A stretch of 64,000 nucleotides of DNA from Blastococcus sp. DSM 46786 (GCF_900109665.1 NZ_FOAO01000008.1:62001-126000); one strand, 5' to 3'. Positions 18,747 to 30,442 are shown, counted from the stretch's first letter. Numbers and translations: made by a program. Notes: generated by a model from the letters alone, not told the origin.

Positions 18747-19574
18747 ATGATCCCCACCCTCACGGCCCCCGACAGCTCCCTGGCCCTGCTGCGCGAGGGA
18801 TACGCCTTCATCTCCCGGCGCTGTGACCGGCTGGGCACGGATGCGTTCCGTACCCGGCTGATGCTGCGACCGGCGGTCTGCGTCCGCGGCGCCGAGGCCG
18901 CGCGGGTGCGCTCCGTAGAGCTCACGTCGCCGGAGGACAGTGCCGTCGCAGCCATCGCCGGCCACCGCGGGGACGACGGGGAGCTGCTGGACCTGCCCGT
19001 GGCGGGAGTGGAACTGCTCAACCTCATCCGTCCGGTCGCCGCCGTCAGCCGGTTCGGCGTCCTCGCCGCTCTGACGCTGCTCCGGCACCCCCGCTGGCGG
19101 GACGCCTTCGCCGCCGGCGAGGACGAGGACCTGCGCGCCTTCGTCCTGGAGGTGCGCCGGTTCTTCCCCTTCTTCCCGCTCGTCGCCGGCCGGGTGCGGG
19201 AGCCGTTCACCTGGCAGGAGCAGCGCTTCGGGACCGGCGACCGGGTGTACCTCGACCTGTACGGGACCGACCACGACGCCCGGTCGTGGACCGATCCGGA
19301 GGTGTTCGACCCCGAGCGCTTCCGCGGCTGGCAGAGGGACCCGTGGACGTTGATCGCCCAGGGCGCCGGCGGCTACGCCGAGAACCACCGCTGCCCGGAC
19401 GAGCCCATGACCGAGTGGCTGCTCGAGGACGTCGTGCGGCTGCTGACCCGGTCCGTCCGCTACGCGGTGGGGGTGCAGGATTTCGGCATCAGCCTGAACC
19501 GGCTGCCGACGCTGCCGGCCGACGGGTTCGTGGTCTCGCACGTGCGGCCTGTGCCGGGCACCGCCGCCGCATGA
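18747..19574 (+). CDS. CYP152-like P450 peroxygenase with internal deletion
   Basis: The 275 residues match both ends of CYP152 fatty-acid peroxygenases (about 420 residues) but lack the middle. Residues 1-54 (SLALLREGYAFI through VCVRGAEAARV) correspond to the N-terminus. Residue 55 onward resumes near the I helix, with LLNLIRP keeping the catalytic Arg95-Pro96 pair, then LDLYGTDHDARSW and the haem-ligand loop HRCPDE with Cys216. About 140 residues covering helices B to G are missing, in frame. The haem loop reads CPDE where relatives have CPGE. The junction is near base 18906. It may be an inactive remnant or a minimal haem protein. It has only a weak ribosome-binding site, in a 299-base divergent gap with no clear promoter. 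Confidence 0.7.
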   Translation: MIPTLTAPDSSLALLREGYAFISRRCDRLGTDAFRTRLMLRPAVCVRGAEAARVRSVELTSPEDSAVAAIAGHRGDDGELLDLPVAGVELLNLIRPVAAVSRFGVLAALTLLRHPRWRDAFAAGEDEDLRAFVLEVRRFFPFFPLVAGRVREPFTWQEQRFGTGDRVYLDLYGTDHDARSWTDPEVFDPERFRGWQRDPWTLIAQGAGGYAENHRCPDEPMTEWLLEDVVRLLTRSVRYAVGVQDFGISLNRLPTLPADGFVVSHVRPVPGTAAA

Positions 19575-19617
19575 CGACGACGGCCCGCACCCCCGGGGGG
19601 AGCGCGGGCCGTCGTCG
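19575..19617. terminator. Bidirectional terminator between the P450-like gene and uvrA
   Basis: A perfect 14-base stem, CGACGACGGCCCGC with GCGGGCCGTCGTCG, encloses a 15-base loop between two convergent stop codons. Confidence 0.75.
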
Positions 19618-19629
19618 GGCACCGGTCGG

Positions 19630-22527
<2,898 letters not shown>

Positions 22528-22655
22528 GTGATCCCTGTCGGTCGCTGGTGTGTGGAGCGGTGGTGCGCTGGACGGCGGCCGTCGTGGTCCGGTCGCGGTT
22601 CAGCCGGTGCAACGCCGGCGCTGCCCGCGGTCGTCCTCCGCACGGTGTGAGCTGC

Positions 22656-22670
22656 GCCCGGTCACCGGGC
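22656..22670. terminator. Short hairpin after the amidase gene
   Basis: GCCCGGT-C-ACCGGGC is a perfect 7-base inverted repeat 22 bases past the amidase stop. It is short, so its role as terminator is uncertain. Confidence 0.35.
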
Positions 22671-22692
22671 CGGCCGCTACCGGGCCGGGCCC

Positions 22693-24141
22693 TCAGGCCG
22701 GCGTCGCGGTGGGGTCGAAGACGGGCGCGTACCGGCGCCAGGGCCGGCGGGACTCCAGCTCGCCGACGATCCAGAGTAGCCGTTCCTCGGCACCCGGCGG
22801 GCCGACGAACTGGACCGGCACCGGGGGGCCGTCGGGCCGGGCGCCGGCCGGCAGCACCGCCGCCGGGATGCCCGCGAGGTTCCAGGCCGCCGTCCACGGC
22901 GCCCAGCGGGCGTTGGCCGCGATGTTCGCCAGGAACCCGCGCTCGTGCCACGGCCGGGCGGGCAGCGGCGGACCGGTGGTGACGGGAGTGAGCAGCAGGT
23001 CGACGTCGTCGAAGAAGCGCCCCATCCGCTGCCGGAACCGCTCCTGCGTGCGCGGCCGGATGAGCCCCAGCCGGCGCACCAGCCGGCCGATGCGGGCGTG
23101 GGTGCGGCTGCGGGGCTGAAGCCGCACGCGGTCGATGCCGAGGAACTCCGCGTCGTCCTCGGCGCCGGCCATCCACCGCGCCAGGGCGCCGGCGGCGGCG
23201 GCCGGGGTGACCGGCGGGTTGCGGCGCACCACGGTGTGCCCGGCCGCGCGCAGCTGGTTCACCACGGCGTCGACCGCCGCCCGCGTGGCCTCGTCGGCGC
23301 CGACGCCGGGCAGCGGCGAGCGGGTGCTGACGGCGATCCGCAGCGGACGCCCCGGCGCCGCCGGTGCCGTGGGCTGCTCCCCCGCCAGCACCGCGTGCGC
23401 CACGGCCAGGTCGGCCGCCGTGGTGGCCAGCGCCCCGTTCACCGCCATGCCCGACCAGTCGTCGGCGCCGATGCCGCCGGGCAGGACGCCGACCCCGGGC
23501 TTGAGCGTGACCAGCCCGCAGGCGGCGGCCGGCAGCCGGAGGGAGCCCATGCCGTCGTTGCCGTGCGCGATCGGGACCGAGCCGGAGGCCACCGCCGCCG
23601 CGCTGCCACCGGAGCTGCCCGCCGGCGAGAGCGCGGTGTCCCAGGGGTTGCGTGTGACCGTGCCCGGGCCGTCGGTGGCGGCGTACAGGCAGAGCTCGGG
23701 CACCCGGGTGATGCCGATGACCACCGCGCCCGCCTTGCGCAGCCGGGTGACGACCTCGTGGTCCCGGCGCTCGGGGCCGGCGTCGCGGGCCGGCGAGCCG
23801 TCGGTGCACACCTCCCCGGCCACCGCGACGTTGTCCTTCACCGCGACGGGGACCCCGGCCAGCGGGAGGGCGAAGCGGGTGAGGCTCGCGTCGACCGCGG
23901 CGGCCTCGGCCAGCGCCGCCTCGCGCCGCACCACGCGGAAGGCGCCGATCCGTGCGTCGACCGCCTCGACGTGGTCGAGGTGCGCGCGGACCACCTCCAC
24001 CGCGGTGAGCTCGCCGGCGCGCACCTGCGCCGCGATCTCCGTGGCCGTCAGCCCGACGACCCGCTGCCCGGCCTGCTGCCCGCCGGCCCTGTCCCCCGAG
24101 GCATCGCCCTGAGCTGTGCCGACACCTCCGCTAGCGTCCAT
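22693..24141 (-). CDS. Amidase signature family enzyme
   Basis: The 482 residues belong to the amidase signature family, whose members hydrolyse amides with a Lys-cisSer-Ser triad. The lysine is in VAVKDNVAV, the cis-serine in AGSSGGSAAAVA, and the nucleophile serine in GNDGMGSLRLPA. The last motif deviates slightly from the usual GTDGGGS(I/L)R. The C-terminus has PVQFVGPPG. The substrate cannot be predicted, and no GatB/GatC partner is present, so it is not glutamyl-tRNA amidotransferase. A TACGGT box lies 6 bases before the ATG. It is divergent from the MBL-fold gene across 47 bases. Confidence 0.88.
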   Translation of the reverse strand: MDASGGVGTAQGDASGDRAGGQQAGQRVVGLTATEIAAQVRAGELTAVEVVRAHLDHVEAVDARIGAFRVVRREAALAEAAAVDASLTRFALPLAGVPVAVKDNVAVAGEVCTDGSPARDAGPERRDHEVVTRLRKAGAVVIGITRVPELCLYAATDGPGTVTRNPWDTALSPAGSSGGSAAAVASGSVPIAHGNDGMGSLRLPAAACGLVTLKPGVGVLPGGIGADDWSGMAVNGALATTAADLAVAHAVLAGEQPTAPAAPGRPLRIAVSTRSPLPGVGADEATRAAVDAVVNQLRAAGHTVVRRNPPVTPAAAAGALARWMAGAEDDAEFLGIDRVRLQPRSRTHARIGRLVRRLGLIRPRTQERFRQRMGRFFDDVDLLLTPVTTGPPLPARPWHERGFLANIAANARWAPWTAAWNLAGIPAAVLPAGARPDGPPVPVQFVGPPGAEERLLWIVGELESRRPWRRYAPVFDPTATPA

Positions 24142-24147
24142 GGCTGG

Positions 24148-24153
24148 ACCGTA
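24148..24153 (-). promoter_or_regulatory. -10 box of the amidase gene
   Basis: TACGGT on the minus strand ends 6 bases before ATG 24141, with no Shine-Dalgarno sequence between. A leaderless mRNA is likely. Confidence 0.45.
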
Positions 24154-24188
24154 ACGGCGCCCGCCGACACTTTCCGAACGGAGTCCGG

Positions 24189-24854
24189 ATGAGCACCCCC
24201 ACCTACACCGGCGACGTCGCCGTCGCCGGCCCCGCCGACGTGCGCGAGCTGCCCGGCCTGACCGTCAGCAAGGTCGCGGTCAGCGAGATGGCCAACAACG
24301 CCTACCTGCTGCGCTGCACCGCCACCGGCGAGGGCCTGCTCGTCGACGCCGCCGACGAGCCGGCGGTCCTCCTGGCGCTCGTCGGGGACGCCGACCTGCG
24401 CACCGTCGTCACCACCCACGGCCACTGGGACCACCACCGGGCGCTGCCCGACGTCGTCACCGCGACCGGTGCGGCGACCGTCGCCCACCCGGCGGACGCC
24501 CCGGCCCTGCCCGTACCGGTGACCCGACCGGTCGAGCACGGCGACACCGTGGCCGTCGGCGAGCAGGTGCTCGAGGTGGTGCACCTGCGCGGGCACACGC
24601 CGGGCAGCATCGCGCTGGTCTGGCGCGGGCCCGGCGACGCCGGCGTGCACCTCTTCACCGGCGACAGCCTCTTCCCCGGCGGCGTGGGGAAGACCTGGTC
24701 CGCGGAGGACTTCGCCAGCCTGGTCGACGACGTCGAGCAGCGGCTGTTCGCCGTCCTGCCGGACGGCACGTGGGTCTACCCGGGGCACGGCGCGGACACC
24801 ACCCTCGGCGCCGAGCGCCCGCACCTCCGGGAGTGGCGCGAGCGCGGCTGGTGA
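24189..24854 (+). CDS. MBL-fold metallohydrolase
   Basis: This 221-residue protein has the metallo-beta-lactamase fold of glyoxalase II-like hydrolases. The metal-binding motif HGHWDHH, the later HTPGSIAL, the TGDSLFPGG loop and the terminal YPGHGADTTLG provide the expected histidine and aspartate ligands. Likely substrates are thioesters or other small esters, but none can be assigned. The ATG at 24189 has CGGAG 6-7 bases upstream. It converges on a 95-residue gene with 12 bases between stops. Confidence 0.88.
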   Translation: MSTPTYTGDVAVAGPADVRELPGLTVSKVAVSEMANNAYLLRCTATGEGLLVDAADEPAVLLALVGDADLRTVVTTHGHWDHHRALPDVVTATGAATVAHPADAPALPVPVTRPVEHGDTVAVGEQVLEVVHLRGHTPGSIALVWRGPGDAGVHLFTGDSLFPGGVGKTWSAEDFASLVDDVEQRLFAVLPDGTWVYPGHGADTTLGAERPHLREWRERGW

Positions 24855-24866
24855 CCGCCGGCCCGG

Positions 24867-25154
24867 CTACTCGTCGTCGTCGTCGAAGAGGGCGACCAGC
24901 TCGTCGGCGGTGCCGGGCACGTGCAGCGGGAGCACCGAGACGGTCCACTCCGGCCGCTGCCCCTCCACGCCCAGTGCGAGGTCCCACGCCGCCCGCGGGG
25001 TGAGCGGGCCGAAGCAGGCGTCGTCACCGTCCTCCCCCAGATCGACCTCGACCAGCCACTGGTCCGACAGGTCGGCGGCGAGCTCGGCGAATTCGGGGGC
25101 CGCGTCCTCGTCGGGCTCCGGGGAGTCGATCCGGACGGGGTAGATGAGCGCCAT
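24867..25154 (-). CDS. Acidic 95-residue protein, unknown function
   Basis: No family is recognised. The protein is very acidic, with an Asp/Glu-rich N-terminal third (PEPDEDAAPEFAEL) and a run of acidic residues at the C-terminus, and has no membrane segment. It begins MALIYPVRID. I chose ATG 25154 over an upstream in-frame start because a TACCGT box lies 7 bases before it. Codon use is like that of its neighbours. It may be a small cytoplasmic protein. Confidence 0.6.
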   Translation of the reverse strand: MALIYPVRIDSPEPDEDAAPEFAELAADLSDQWLVEVDLGEDGDDACFGPLTPRAAWDLALGVEGQRPEWTVSVLPLHVPGTADELVALFDDDDE

Positions 25155-25161
25155 CCTGCGC

Positions 25162-25167
25162 ACGGTA
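25162..25167 (-). promoter_or_regulatory. -10 box of the acidic 95-residue gene
   Basis: TACCGT on the minus strand ends 7 bases before ATG 25154. No Shine-Dalgarno sequence is present. Confidence 0.45.
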
Positions 25168-25203
25168 GGCCCCCGCGCGCCGGCCGGCACCCCCGCACGG
25201 CAC

Positions 25204-25245
25204 GAGCCGCCGCCGACGTCCCTGGGAGGACGCCGACGACGGCTC
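25204..25245 (-). terminator. Terminator hairpin after the M28 peptidase gene
   Basis: An 18-base stem with about three mismatches (GAGCCG...CGTCC with GGACG...CGGCTC) encloses a 6-base loop, 17 bases past the peptidase stop. Confidence 0.6.
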
Positions 25246-25262
25246 GCGTTCCCGGAGGTGGA

Positions 25263-26915
25263 TCAGCTCACGACGTCGTGACCGTGCACGTGGTCGTGCT
25301 CGAGACCACCACCGCCGGCGGGCACGACGAACGTGCCCTCCGCGCCGGCGGGGGCGGGCAGCTCGAACGCCGGCCCGGGGACCGGCCGGCCCTTGACGCC
25401 GTTCACCGACTCGGTGGAGAAGGCGAACGTCAGCATCGCGAAGGCGATGAGATCGCTGTTGACGTCCAGCGCGTCCAGGGCGAGGTTGCCGAAGTCGTCG
25501 CAGGCCAGGTGGTAGCACGGGTCGAACTGGTCACCCGCGACACCGCCCCAGATCGCCGCCTGCTCCTCGGTCTTGCGCACCTCGGCGCCGGTGAAGAGAC
25601 CACCGGAGGGGATGCCGGCGTTGATGAACGCCTGGTAGTCGCTGCGGCCGGAGTACTCCGCGTCGTCGTAGGGCACGCCGACCTTGGTGTAGAAGGACTC
25701 GTAGAGGTCCTCGATCGCCGTCGAACCCGCCGGGATCGGGGCGGACGCGTCCCAGGTCGACTCGTCCGAGTCGTAGACCATCTGCACGTAGTTCGGCGAG
25801 GCCACCATGTCGTAGTTCATGTACAGGGCGATCCGGTCGAGCTCCTTCTGCGACAGCTTCTCCACGTAGCTCGTCGACCCGACCAGACCCTGCTCCTCGG
25901 CGGCCCACCACGCGAACCGCAGCGTGTTGTGCGGCTTGAGGCTGGCCATCGACAGCGCCGTCTCCAGCAGCGCCGCGGAGCCCGAGCCGTTGTCGTTGAT
26001 GCCCGCGCCGACCGTGACGCTGTCGAGGTGGGCGCCGGCCATGACGACGTCGTCCCGGTCCCGGCCCCGCACCTCGGCGATGATGTTGTAGTCGGTGCGG
26101 GTCTCCGCCGGCAGCACCTCGACGAACGCGGTGGCACCGGGCTGGGCGAGGGCCTCACCCTGCGCGAAGCTGGCGCCGACGACCGGGATCCCGTGCTCGA
26201 CCGTGCTGCCGTCGCCGAGGGTCGCGGCGTTGGCGACGATCAGCTCCATGCGGTCGGGGCCGTTGCCCTGGTTGAAGATGATCACCGCCTCGGCACCGGC
26301 AGTCTGCGCGTTCACGACCTTGTCGCCGAAGTTGCAGGTGCCCCGCTGGACGAGTGCGATGTCCGCCGGGCCGCTGAGGTCCACCCCGGTGAAGTCCTCG
26401 GCCTCGCAGCCGCTGGAGGAGGCCCGGTCGCCGACCAGGTTGATGTCGACGGGGACCACGGTGCCCTCGACGGTGCCCGAGCCGCTGCCCGTGAAGACGC
26501 CGGTCTCGTACTCCTCCGCGACCGGGGTCAGCTGCCGCAGCACGGCCGGGAAGTTGAAGGTGATCTCCACCGGGTCGAGGGTGACGTCCATGCGGGCGTC
26601 CTCCAGCAGACCCGCGACGTACTCGACGCTGTCGGCGTAGCCGTCGGTGCCCGCCGCGCGGCTGTCCGGGTAGACCGGGTCGTCGCTGTTGTCGGCGATC
26701 TTCTGGAACGCGCGCTGGTGCTCGAGGACGTCCTCGAGGTCCACGCACTCCAGCAGCTTCGCGTAGGTGTTGTTGTGCCTGCGGTCGCACGAGTCCCGGG
26801 GCGCGGCGGTGGCCGTGGTGATCGGGAGCGCCAGGGCGATCATGACGCCACTGGTGCCCAGTGCGATGGTGCGAGCCGCCGTCCGTCGTGCGGACGCGGT
26901 CCGTCGTTCGTTCAC
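25263..26915 (-). CDS. Secreted M28-family aminopeptidase with PA domain
   Basis: The 550 residues start with a basic stretch and a hydrophobic signal peptide ending near TATAAP, so the enzyme should be exported. A protease-associated domain (GTCNFGDKVVNAQTAGAEAVIIFN) is inserted before the zinc peptidase domain. Metal and catalytic residues of family M28 are visible in GAHLDSVTVGAGINDNGSG, AAEEQGLVGS, MNYDMV and CYHLACD. These enzymes release N-terminal amino acids from peptides outside the cell. I chose GTG 26915 because it has AAGGGA upstream and starts just before the signal sequence. The His-rich tail (HDHVHGH) is unusual. Confidence 0.88.
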   Translation of the reverse strand: MNERRTASARRTAARTIALGTSGVMIALALPITTATAAPRDSCDRRHNNTYAKLLECVDLEDVLEHQRAFQKIADNSDDPVYPDSRAAGTDGYADSVEYVAGLLEDARMDVTLDPVEITFNFPAVLRQLTPVAEEYETGVFTGSGSGTVEGTVVPVDINLVGDRASSSGCEAEDFTGVDLSGPADIALVQRGTCNFGDKVVNAQTAGAEAVIIFNQGNGPDRMELIVANAATLGDGSTVEHGIPVVGASFAQGEALAQPGATAFVEVLPAETRTDYNIIAEVRGRDRDDVVMAGAHLDSVTVGAGINDNGSGSAALLETALSMASLKPHNTLRFAWWAAEEQGLVGSTSYVEKLSQKELDRIALYMNYDMVASPNYVQMVYDSDESTWDASAPIPAGSTAIEDLYESFYTKVGVPYDDAEYSGRSDYQAFINAGIPSGGLFTGAEVRKTEEQAAIWGGVAGDQFDPCYHLACDDFGNLALDALDVNSDLIAFAMLTFAFSTESVNGVKGRPVPGPAFELPAPAGAEGTFVVPAGGGGLEHDHVHGHDVVS

Positions 26916-27113
26916 GCTCGATCCCTTCGATCGGTGATCGGCGGCGCAGTCGCCGCGAGCCGGCACCGTTGCCGGCACCGGCACTCCACCGGAGTGACGA
27001 GGCGCTTGCATAGAGGAAGCTCGCGATCCGAAATATGGCGGAGCCCGCCCGTGGGCACCGGGACGTGCGCCGATCCCCCGGCCGACCTGGGGTTTCACCT
27101 GTGATCCACGTCA

Positions 27114-27167
27114 CGACACGCCGACCGCAGGACTCCACGCTGAGTCACCGGCCGTGACGGCGTGTCG
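27114..27167 (-). terminator. Inverted repeat after the S9 peptidase gene
   Basis: Ten-base perfect arms CGACACGCCG and CGGCGTGTCG are separated by 34 bases, 6 bases past the S9 stop. The long loop makes it a weaker terminator candidate. Confidence 0.4.
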
Positions 27168-27172
27168 GTTCC

Positions 27173-29140
27173 TCAGCCCCCGGCTGCGGCCGTCCCGCCC
27201 GCCGGCAGCCACCGCCCCCACCAGCGGAGCAGGTGCTCCAGGCGCGCCACGCGATGCCGTGGCCGCCCGTTCCGTGGCAGGTCGTGCCCCTCGCCGGGGA
27301 AGAGGAGCAGCTCCGCCGGGACCCCCCGCCGCACCAGCTCGGCGAACAGGCGCTCGCCCTGCTCCGGCGGCGTGCGCCGGTCGTCCTCGGCGGAGACGAC
27401 CAGTGTCGGGGTGCGGGTGCCGGCGGCCTGCGCCAGCGGGCTCTGCGCCCGCAGCCGCTCGGGATCGGTCCCGAGGTGCGAGTCGACGACGTGCCAACCG
27501 ACGTCGGAGGTGCCGGCGAAGCTCTGCGGATCGATCAGCGCCCGCTCCACGACGGCCGCCGCGAAGCGGTCCGTGCGGCCGACGAGGAGCGCGGCGAGCG
27601 AGCCGCCGTAGCCACCGCCCATGACGCCCACCCGACCCGCGTCCAGCGCGGGGTCGGCGAGCACCGCGTCGAGGAACGCCAGGACGTCGTCGGCGTCCCG
27701 GCCGCCCCACGCGCCGCGGATCGCCCGTCCGTGCGCCGCGCCGTAGCCGGAGGACCCGCGCGGGTTGCAGCGCACGACGGCGTAGCCGGCCGAGACCAGC
27801 ACCTGGGTGTCGGCGTCCAGCTCCCAGCCGTGCTGGCGGAACGGCCCGCCGTGGAGCACGAGCAGCACCGGGTGGGGCCCCTCCCCCGGAGGCGGGGTCA
27901 CCCAACCGTGCACCGGGTACCCGTCGGGCGCCTCGGCGCCGCGCTCGTGCATCCGGTGCAGCCGCCCGGTGACCCCCAGCTCACGGCCGAAGGCGGTGAG
28001 CAGCCGGCGGCTCCCGTCGCGCAGGGCGAGCAGCTCCCCGGCGGAGCGGTCGTGGGCGATGGTGGCGACGACGACCCCGCCGGCGGCGCCGATGCCCCGG
28101 ACGGTGAACGAGCCGCCGACCAGCGTCTCGGGCGGTCCGCCGTCGAGGGGCACCCGCAGGAGCTCCACCGAGCCCCGCCGCTGATCGCCGACCAGCACCG
28201 CCCCGTCGGCCAGCACGGTCGCCGAGGTGGCGTCGCCCCGGGCGTGCTGCCCGGGGTCGAGGAGCGCGGTCAGCGGGCCGCCCTGGGCGGGCACCCGGCA
28301 GGGCACGGATGCCCGGGCCACCACGTCCACCCCGTCCGGCCCCAGGTCGGGGACCGCGGTGAGCACGATCGAGCCGCCGTCCGGGGTGTACACCGGGAGC
28401 GAGCAGTCCGCGCGGGCGTCTGTGACCCGCCGCATCCCGGTGCCGTCGGGGCGGACGGCGTGCACGTCGCGGACCAGGTCCCGGCCGGCGCGGTCGTGGC
28501 GCGCCGACACGAACGCCAGCTCCTCGCCGTCCTGGCTCCAGGTCACGTCGGCGCAGTCGGCCTCCCCCGTGGTCACCTGCACGGGCACCGGCGGGGGCGC
28601 GGCGTCGTCGGCGAAGTCGGCCGGCAGGGCGATCACGAAGACCTGCGCCGGCTGGTCGCGGAGGTAACCGATCCCGTCCCGCCGGTACGCCAGGGAGGTG
28701 ATCAGCCGGGGTGGCTCCGCGGCCGGCCCGACCCCGGGCACCGTGCCGTACCGGCCGTGCTCGGGCACCCGTGCGACGTAGGCCAGCCGGCGCGAATCGG
28801 GCGCCCACACCGGCGGCCCCGCTCCCAGCGGGTGGTCGGTCAGCCGGCGCGGCGCTCCGCCGGCCGCCGGCAGCACCCGGAGCTGGGCGCAGCCGCCGGG
28901 CTCCGTGCCGAGGTAGGCCAGCCACCGCCCGTCCGGGGAGAAGCACGGATCGGTGTCGTGCCGGCCGGTCGTGAGCGGGCGCGCCGGCGCGGAGCCGTCG
29001 GTGGGCACCGCCCAGAGCTGGCTGCGGTACCCGTCGGCCCCCGGATCCGGCCAGCGCACGGCGACGACCGCGATCCGCCCGTCGGGCGAGACCGTCGGCG
29101 TCCCCGGCGTCCGCAGGAGGGCGAGGTCCGACGGGCGCAT
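27173..29140 (-). CDS. S9-family prolyl oligopeptidase-like protein without nucleophile serine
   Basis: The 655 residues have an N-terminal beta-propeller region (repeated SPDGR-type blades, WAPDSRRLAY) and a C-terminal alpha/beta-hydrolase domain (VLHGGPFRQHGWE, NPRGSSGYG) as in family S9 acylaminoacyl peptidases. The nucleophile motif GGSYGG reads GGGYGG: residue 510, where Ser is expected, is Gly (codon GGC at 27611-27613, one change from AGC). The aspartate in SAEDDRRTP and the histidine in GEGHDLP remain. It is therefore probably catalytically dead, or works in another way. A TAGCGT box lies 7 bases before the ATG, suggesting a leaderless mRNA. Confidence 0.85.
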   Translation of the reverse strand: MRPSDLALLRTPGTPTVSPDGRIAVVAVRWPDPGADGYRSQLWAVPTDGSAPARPLTTGRHDTDPCFSPDGRWLAYLGTEPGGCAQLRVLPAAGGAPRRLTDHPLGAGPPVWAPDSRRLAYVARVPEHGRYGTVPGVGPAAEPPRLITSLAYRRDGIGYLRDQPAQVFVIALPADFADDAAPPPVPVQVTTGEADCADVTWSQDGEELAFVSARHDRAGRDLVRDVHAVRPDGTGMRRVTDARADCSLPVYTPDGGSIVLTAVPDLGPDGVDVVARASVPCRVPAQGGPLTALLDPGQHARGDATSATVLADGAVLVGDQRRGSVELLRVPLDGGPPETLVGGSFTVRGIGAAGGVVVATIAHDRSAGELLALRDGSRRLLTAFGRELGVTGRLHRMHERGAEAPDGYPVHGWVTPPPGEGPHPVLLVLHGGPFRQHGWELDADTQVLVSAGYAVVRCNPRGSSGYGAAHGRAIRGAWGGRDADDVLAFLDAVLADPALDAGRVGVMGGGYGGSLAALLVGRTDRFAAAVVERALIDPQSFAGTSDVGWHVVDSHLGTDPERLRAQSPLAQAAGTRTPTLVVSAEDDRRTPPEQGERLFAELVRRGVPAELLLFPGEGHDLPRNGRPRHRVARLEHLLRWWGRWLPAGGTAAAGG

Positions 29141-29147
29141 GCCGGCG

Positions 29148-29153
29148 ACGCTA
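29148..29153 (-). promoter_or_regulatory. -10 box of the S9 gene
   Basis: TAGCGT on the minus strand ends 7 bases before ATG 29140, with no Shine-Dalgarno sequence. Confidence 0.45.
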
Positions 29154-29197
29154 GCCGAGCTGCCCGCCCCGGCCGCTGGGCGGCCGGGGCGGGGACG

Positions 29198-30307
29198 TCA
29201 GCGCCGGGCGCCGCCGTCGCCGCCGTCGCCGCGGTCGGCGCGGTCGGCGAGGCGCGACTCGGCCGCCGCGGCGGCCTCCGGGCCGCCGGTGGCGATCTTC
29301 TCGGCCTCCTCCGGCTCGAGGACCGGCTCGTCGACGGTGATCTGCTGGCCGCGGGTCTTGAGCAGGCTGGCCACCGTGGCGATGATCAGCACGCCCAGGA
29401 TGATGCTCAGCGAGAGCCAGATCGGGATGTGCGGCACCGCCTCGATGGGCTCGCGCTCGCCGGCGAAGGGCAGCTGGTTCTCGTGCACCGCCTCGAGGAT
29501 CAGCTTGACGCCGATGAAGGCCAGGATGACGGCGAGCCCGAGGGAGAGGTACACGAGCCGCTTGAGCAGCCCGCCGAGCAGGAAGTACAGCTGCCGCAGG
29601 CCCATGAGCGCGAAGACGTTCGCGGTGAAGACGATGAACGGCTCGCGGGTCAGCCCGAAGATCGCCGGGATGCTGTCGAGCGCGAAGATCAGGTCCGTGG
29701 TGCCGAGCGCCAGGATGACCACGATCATCGGCGTCCACATCTTCTTGCCGTTCTCCGTCACGCGGATCTTGGCGCCGTGGTAGTCCTTCGTGATCGGCAG
29801 GACCTTGCGCATCCGCCGGATGAAGGCGTTCTCCTCGTACTCCTCGTCGTCGTCGCGGTGCCGCACGAGGTTGATCGCCGTGTAGATCAGGAAGACGCCG
29901 AAGATGTAGAAGACCCACACGAAGCGCTCGATGACCACCGCACCGAGCAGGATGAAGATCCCGCGCAGGACGAGCGCGATGATGATGCCGATCATCAGCG
30001 CTTCCTGCTGGTACTTCCGGGGCACCTGGAAGCGGGCCATGATGATCACGAAGACGAAGAGGTTGTCGACCGAGAGGGAGTACTCGGTCAGCCAACCGGC
30101 GTAGAACTCCGTGGCGTAGACGCCGTCGGTGAACGCCAGCATGAGCAGGCCGAAGATCAGCGCCAGGCTGACGTAGAAGCTCACCCAGAGGCCGGCCTCC
30201 TTGAGGGAGGGCTCGTGCGGGCGGCGGGCGACGATGGCCAGATCGGCGAGCAGCAGGGTCGTGAGCCCCACGAACGTCGCGATCTCGAACCAGGCGGGAA
30301 GTTCCAT
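29198..30307 (-). CDS. TerC-family membrane protein (first copy)
   Basis: This 369-residue protein has about nine hydrophobic segments and the TerC signatures SVDNLFVFVIIM and LIFALDSIPAIFG, whose acidic residues are thought to bind metal. TerC proteins include manganese exporters and tellurite-resistance proteins. A yybP-ykoY riboswitch in its 5' region supports a role in manganese homeostasis. The C-terminal tail is charged and Ala/Gly-rich. It starts at ATG 30307 with GAGGT about 6 bases upstream. A paralogue with the same layout lies directly upstream at 30528-31712; the two are separated by the riboswitch. Confidence 0.9.
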   Translation of the reverse strand: MELPAWFEIATFVGLTTLLLADLAIVARRPHEPSLKEAGLWVSFYVSLALIFGLLMLAFTDGVYATEFYAGWLTEYSLSVDNLFVFVIIMARFQVPRKYQQEALMIGIIIALVLRGIFILLGAVVIERFVWVFYIFGVFLIYTAINLVRHRDDDEEYEENAFIRRMRKVLPITKDYHGAKIRVTENGKKMWTPMIVVILALGTTDLIFALDSIPAIFGLTREPFIVFTANVFALMGLRQLYFLLGGLLKRLVYLSLGLAVILAFIGVKLILEAVHENQLPFAGEREPIEAVPHIPIWLSLSIILGVLIIATVASLLKTRGQQITVDEPVLEPEEAEKIATGGPEAAAAAESRLADRADRGDGGDGGARR

Positions 30308-30340
30308 GCGGGTGAGGTCCTCCGGGGACGTGTGTCGGCA

Positions 30341-30442
30341 CCGGAGGTCTCTCCCACCGCCGGCCCGGGGCCGACGACCGGCAGCACCGGAGACCGTGGG
30401 ATCTCGTGATGACGACGCTGCCGCGGGGGGATACTCCCCTCC
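30341..30442 (-). promoter_or_regulatory. yybP-ykoY manganese riboswitch, first copy
   Basis: On the minus strand the RNA reads GGAGGGGAGUA, then GUCGUCAUCACG, and ends GGGAGAGACCUCCGG, the three conserved blocks of the yybP-ykoY family in the right order over 102 bases. The ends pair as the closing stem. This family binds Mn2+ and turns on Mn-exporter genes. It lies 34 bases before the TerC start. The core has CAUCAC where the other copy has CAUUAC. Confidence 0.85.

Noticed and set aside
27233-30409. A 1058-codon open frame on the plus strand opposite the S9 and first TerC genes
   Set aside because: It is a high-GC shadow frame with low-complexity translation and no start signal. The minus-strand genes have clear motifs.
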